Shown: positions 4,819 to 6,455 of the stretch, one piece after another | Position numbering within the stretch: position 1 is the first letter of the stretch | Layout: the number at the start of each line of letters is the position of its first letter | Assembly: GCA_902766675.1 (NCBI GenBank) | Contig: CACXEN010000036.1 | Coordinates: 1-6,455, forward strand | DNA: 6,455 nt | Reading direction: 5' to 3' | DNA from: an uncultured Erysipelotrichaceae bacterium | GTDB taxonomy: Bacteria; Bacillota_I; Bacilli_A; Erysipelotrichales; Erysipelotrichaceae | Translations under genes and position numbers: made by a program | The notes under the pieces: generated by a model | What the model saw: the letters and a program-made list of their open reading frames with translations, nothing else | The model's database searches: none | Told to the model about the DNA's origin: nothing

Positions 4819-5607
4819 ATGAAGATATTATTAAGCAATGATGATGGGATACATGCAGAAGGCATTCGTGCATTGTGTGAGGCTTTAAAAGATGAACATG
4901 AGATATATGTTGTAGCCCCAGATACGCAAAAATCTGCGGCTGGACATAGTGTTACATATTTTAGAGAAGCCCATGATGCCAATCGTGTCGATATACCAGG
5001 TGTAAAAGAAGCTTGGGAAGTTGTAGGGGGAACACCTGCAGATTGTGTATATTTTGCGTTATATGGATTAATCAAAGAAAAAATAGATTTGGTTATTTCT
5101 GGGATTAATCATGGTGAAAATCTTTCCAGTGATTGTATGTATTCAGGAACAGTTGCGGCAGCGCTAGAAGCGTATATTGCTGGTGTACCTGCTATTGCGA
5201 CATCGTATTGTTCCTATACAGAAAAGACATTTGAAGATGCTGCAGAGATTATTAAAGATTTCATTTGTGAATTTATGAAAGATGAAAATCGAAATTATTG
5301 TTTGAACATGAATATTCCAGCAATAAAAAAAGAAGAGATGAAAGGCTTTCGTATCACGCACTTTGATGGGGAAAGAATCTATGCCAATAAAGTGCAAGTA
5401 AATGAAATCAATGATCAAACAGTAAATTTATCTTGTTTCACAAATGGTATCGAAACAAGAGATATGAAAGGAGATACAGGGGATGTTAGCGCAATCCATC
5501 AAGGATATGTATCACTAACACCACTTGCCTATGACTTTGTCAAACATAGCGCAATAGAAGATATGAAACATTTTGAGCAATTAAGCATAATGAAAGAGCG
5601 CGATTAG
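4819..5607 (+). CDS. surE: 5'/3'-nucleotidase SurE
   Basis: Metal-dependent phosphatase that dephosphorylates nucleoside 5'- and 3'-monophosphates and, in some species, short polyphosphate; cytosolic and linked to stress or stationary-phase survival in E. coli. It has 262 residues, within the family range. The N-terminal ILLSNDDGIHAEGI carries metal ligands D8 and D9. APDTQKSAAGHSVT holds S39, and VISGINHGEN holds N97, so all four metal-site residues known from SurE structures are present. GTPADCV (71-77), MYSGTVAAALEA (107-118) and the C-terminal GYVSLTPL (229-236) are further family signatures. The start is fixed by the motif starting at residue 3 and by TGAGGT 6 bases upstream. Its stop codon lies in the hairpin shared with the convergent protease gene. 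SurE enzymes use divalent metals, often Mn2+ or Mg2+, so proximity to a Mn2+-controlled gene may be meaningful or chance. Confidence 0.95.
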   Translation: MKILLSNDDGIHAEGIRALCEALKDEHEIYVVAPDTQKSAAGHSVTYFREAHDANRVDIPGVKEAWEVVGGTPADCVYFALYGLIKEKIDLVISGINHGENLSSDCMYSGTVAAALEAYIAGVPAIATSYCSYTEKTFEDAAEIIKDFICEFMKDENRNYCLNMNIPAIKKEEMKGFRITHFDGERIYANKVQVNEINDQTVNLSCFTNGIETRDMKGDTGDVSAIHQGYVSLTPLAYDFVKHSAIEDMKHFEQLSIMKERD

Positions 5608-5622
5608 CGCTCTTTTAATTTT
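5593..5622 (+). terminator. Terminator between convergent surE and the HtrA-like gene
   Basis: A 9-bp stem, AAAGAGCGC (5593-5601) with GCGCTCTTT (5607-5615), encloses the loop GATTA. It is followed on the + strand by TAATTTTG after the stem's own T's. It contains the end of surE and touches the stop codon of the - strand gene. On the - strand the following tract (CATTATGCTT) is T-poor, so termination should be stronger for surE. Confidence 0.8.
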
Positions 5623-6455
5623 GTGATCCAGTTAATTCTACCTCGAAAGTTAACTCTTTTTTATCACGTTCAATTTTCATTTCTATGACATCACCAACAT
5701 TTTTATCTCTCAAAGATTTCTTTAATGATGCATAAGAATTAATTTCTTCACCATCGACACTGATGATACGATCATATGCTTGTAAACCAACTTTTTCAGC
5801 ACTAGATCCTTGTGCAATATCTGTGATATATAAACCAGCAGAGAATTGACTTGTGTCTTGTGGTAATTCTTGTAGGTATACACCGATTGTGGCACGATTC
5901 ATTACTTTACCATTTTCAATAATATCTTCCGCAATTTCCATTGCATAATTAATTGGAATCGCAAAGCCAATACCTTCAATCGTTGCCCCACTACTAGTAG
6001 TACCTGAGTCTTTTGCATTCACGATACCGATTAGATTACCATTACCATCAAATAGACCACCACCAGAGTTACCAGAATTGATTTCCGCATTGGTTTGAAT
6101 CAAATCCATGCTAGTACCATTGAGTACGATTTCTCTACTTACTGCAGAAATAATACCATCTGTAACAGTACCACCAAGTGTACCTAGTGGATTACCAATT
6201 ACAATTGCAGTATCACCAACTTGAATCTTACTAGAATCTGCTAGTGTTGCACTTGTTAGATTATCCGCATTAATCTTAATGACACCAATATCAGAATCTT
6301 TATCCGTACCGACTAGTGTTGCATCATATGTTTGGCCATCATACGTGGTAACTTGAATTTTATTAGCATTTTCAACTACGTGGTTATTGGTAATAATATA
6401 TCCATTATTACTAATAATGACACCACTACCAGCTGCTTGGGATGTATAGGATCCA
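5615..6455 (-). CDS. HtrA/DegP-like trypsin-fold serine protease with one PDZ domain (N-terminus outside window)
   Basis: The frame is open to the window edge, so at least 279 C-terminal codons are present. The ATG at 6109 lies between the catalytic Asp and Ser and is not the start. Visible residues, numbered from the edge: GSGVIISNNGYIITNNHVVE (9-28) with catalytic H25; SDIGVIKI with catalytic D55; INSGNSGGGLFDGNGN with nucleophile S130. The order and spacing of the triad are normal. A single PDZ domain follows, with GLYITDIAQGSSAEKVGLQ and YDRIISVDGEEINSY, and the protein ends soon after. Such proteases are surface-anchored by an N-terminal membrane helix, expected beyond the window, and degrade misfolded exported proteins. 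The Asp motif (usually DLAVLK) and the Ser motif (usually GNSGGP/A) vary slightly at non-catalytic places. Which HtrA paralogue it is (htrA, htrB, yyxA-type) cannot be told here. It is convergent with surE. Confidence 0.93.
   Translation of the reverse strand, partial: GSYTSQAAGSGVIISNNGYIITNNHVVENANKIQVTTYDGQTYDATLVGTDKDSDIGVIKINADNLTSATLADSSKIQVGDTAIVIGNPLGTLGGTVTDGIISAVSREIVLNGTSMDLIQTNAEINSGNSGGGLFDGNGNLIGIVNAKDSGTTSSGATIEGIGFAIPINYAMEIAEDIIENGKVMNRATIGVYLQELPQDTSQFSAGLYITDIAQGSSAEKVGLQAYDRIISVDGEEINSYASLKKSLRDKNVGDVIEMKIERDKKELTFEVELTGSQN

Noticed and set aside
6107..6109. ATG as the start of the HtrA-like gene
   Set aside because: The frame continues upstream without a stop and encodes the catalytic His and Asp, so this Met is internal.
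1..6455. GATCCA at both ends of the window, hinting at a terminal repeat or restriction-fragment boundary
   Set aside because: GATCCA also occurs internally (near 1578, 2152 and 5625), the right end runs past a BamHI cut, and both terminal copies lie in intact reading frames; chance is enough.

Overview
The window is AT-rich DNA with Shine-Dalgarno-led genes, an AGGAGGG ribosome binding site and an export lipoprotein, which points to a low-GC Gram-positive bacterium (Firmicutes). A gut lineage such as the Erysipelotrichia is possible, but that is a guess from protein flavour, not a demonstrated placement. The window contains no phage, IS, CRISPR or plasmid signature and looks like ordinary chromosome.

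Layout. (1) Positions 1-2208, + strand: the 3' part of a polyamine ABC transporter operon, with the end of a PotB-type permease, a complete PotC-type permease and a PotD-type lipoprotein. The genes overlap by 1 and 20 bases and end at a strong hairpin terminator. (2) Positions 2238-2624, - strand: a small unrecognised gene converging on potD and sharing its terminator. (3) Positions 2678-3451, + strand: a Cof-type HAD hydrolase, divergent from the unknown gene. (4) Positions 3459-4784, + strand: a sigma-A-like promoter, tRNA-Cys(GCA), tRNA-Leu(UAA), then almost immediately a yybP-ykoY (Mn2+) riboswitch with a terminator-type expression platform, and a CaCA-family cation exchanger. (5) Positions 4819-5607, + strand: SurE nucleotidase. 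(6) Positions 5615-6455, - strand: the protease and PDZ portion of an HtrA/DegP-like serine protease. Its N-terminus lies beyond the window, and it converges on surE across a shared hairpin.

The most interesting part is block 4. Only about six bases separate the encoded CCA of tRNA-Leu from the first paired base of the aptamer, and no convincing promoter lies between them. The simplest reading is one transcript carrying two tRNAs, a Mn2+ sensor and an exchanger mRNA. The riboswitch terminator would then be both the normal end of the tRNA operon and the Mn2+-controlled gate into the exchanger gene. The riboswitch class and the anti-terminator geometry suggest that the exchanger, whose family is usually annotated as Ca2+/Na+, is a Mn2+ efflux protein in this organism.

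A second, weaker theme is -10-like hexamers placed so close to start codons (HAD gene, the divergent unknown gene, surE) that their mRNAs would have no leader or a very short one.
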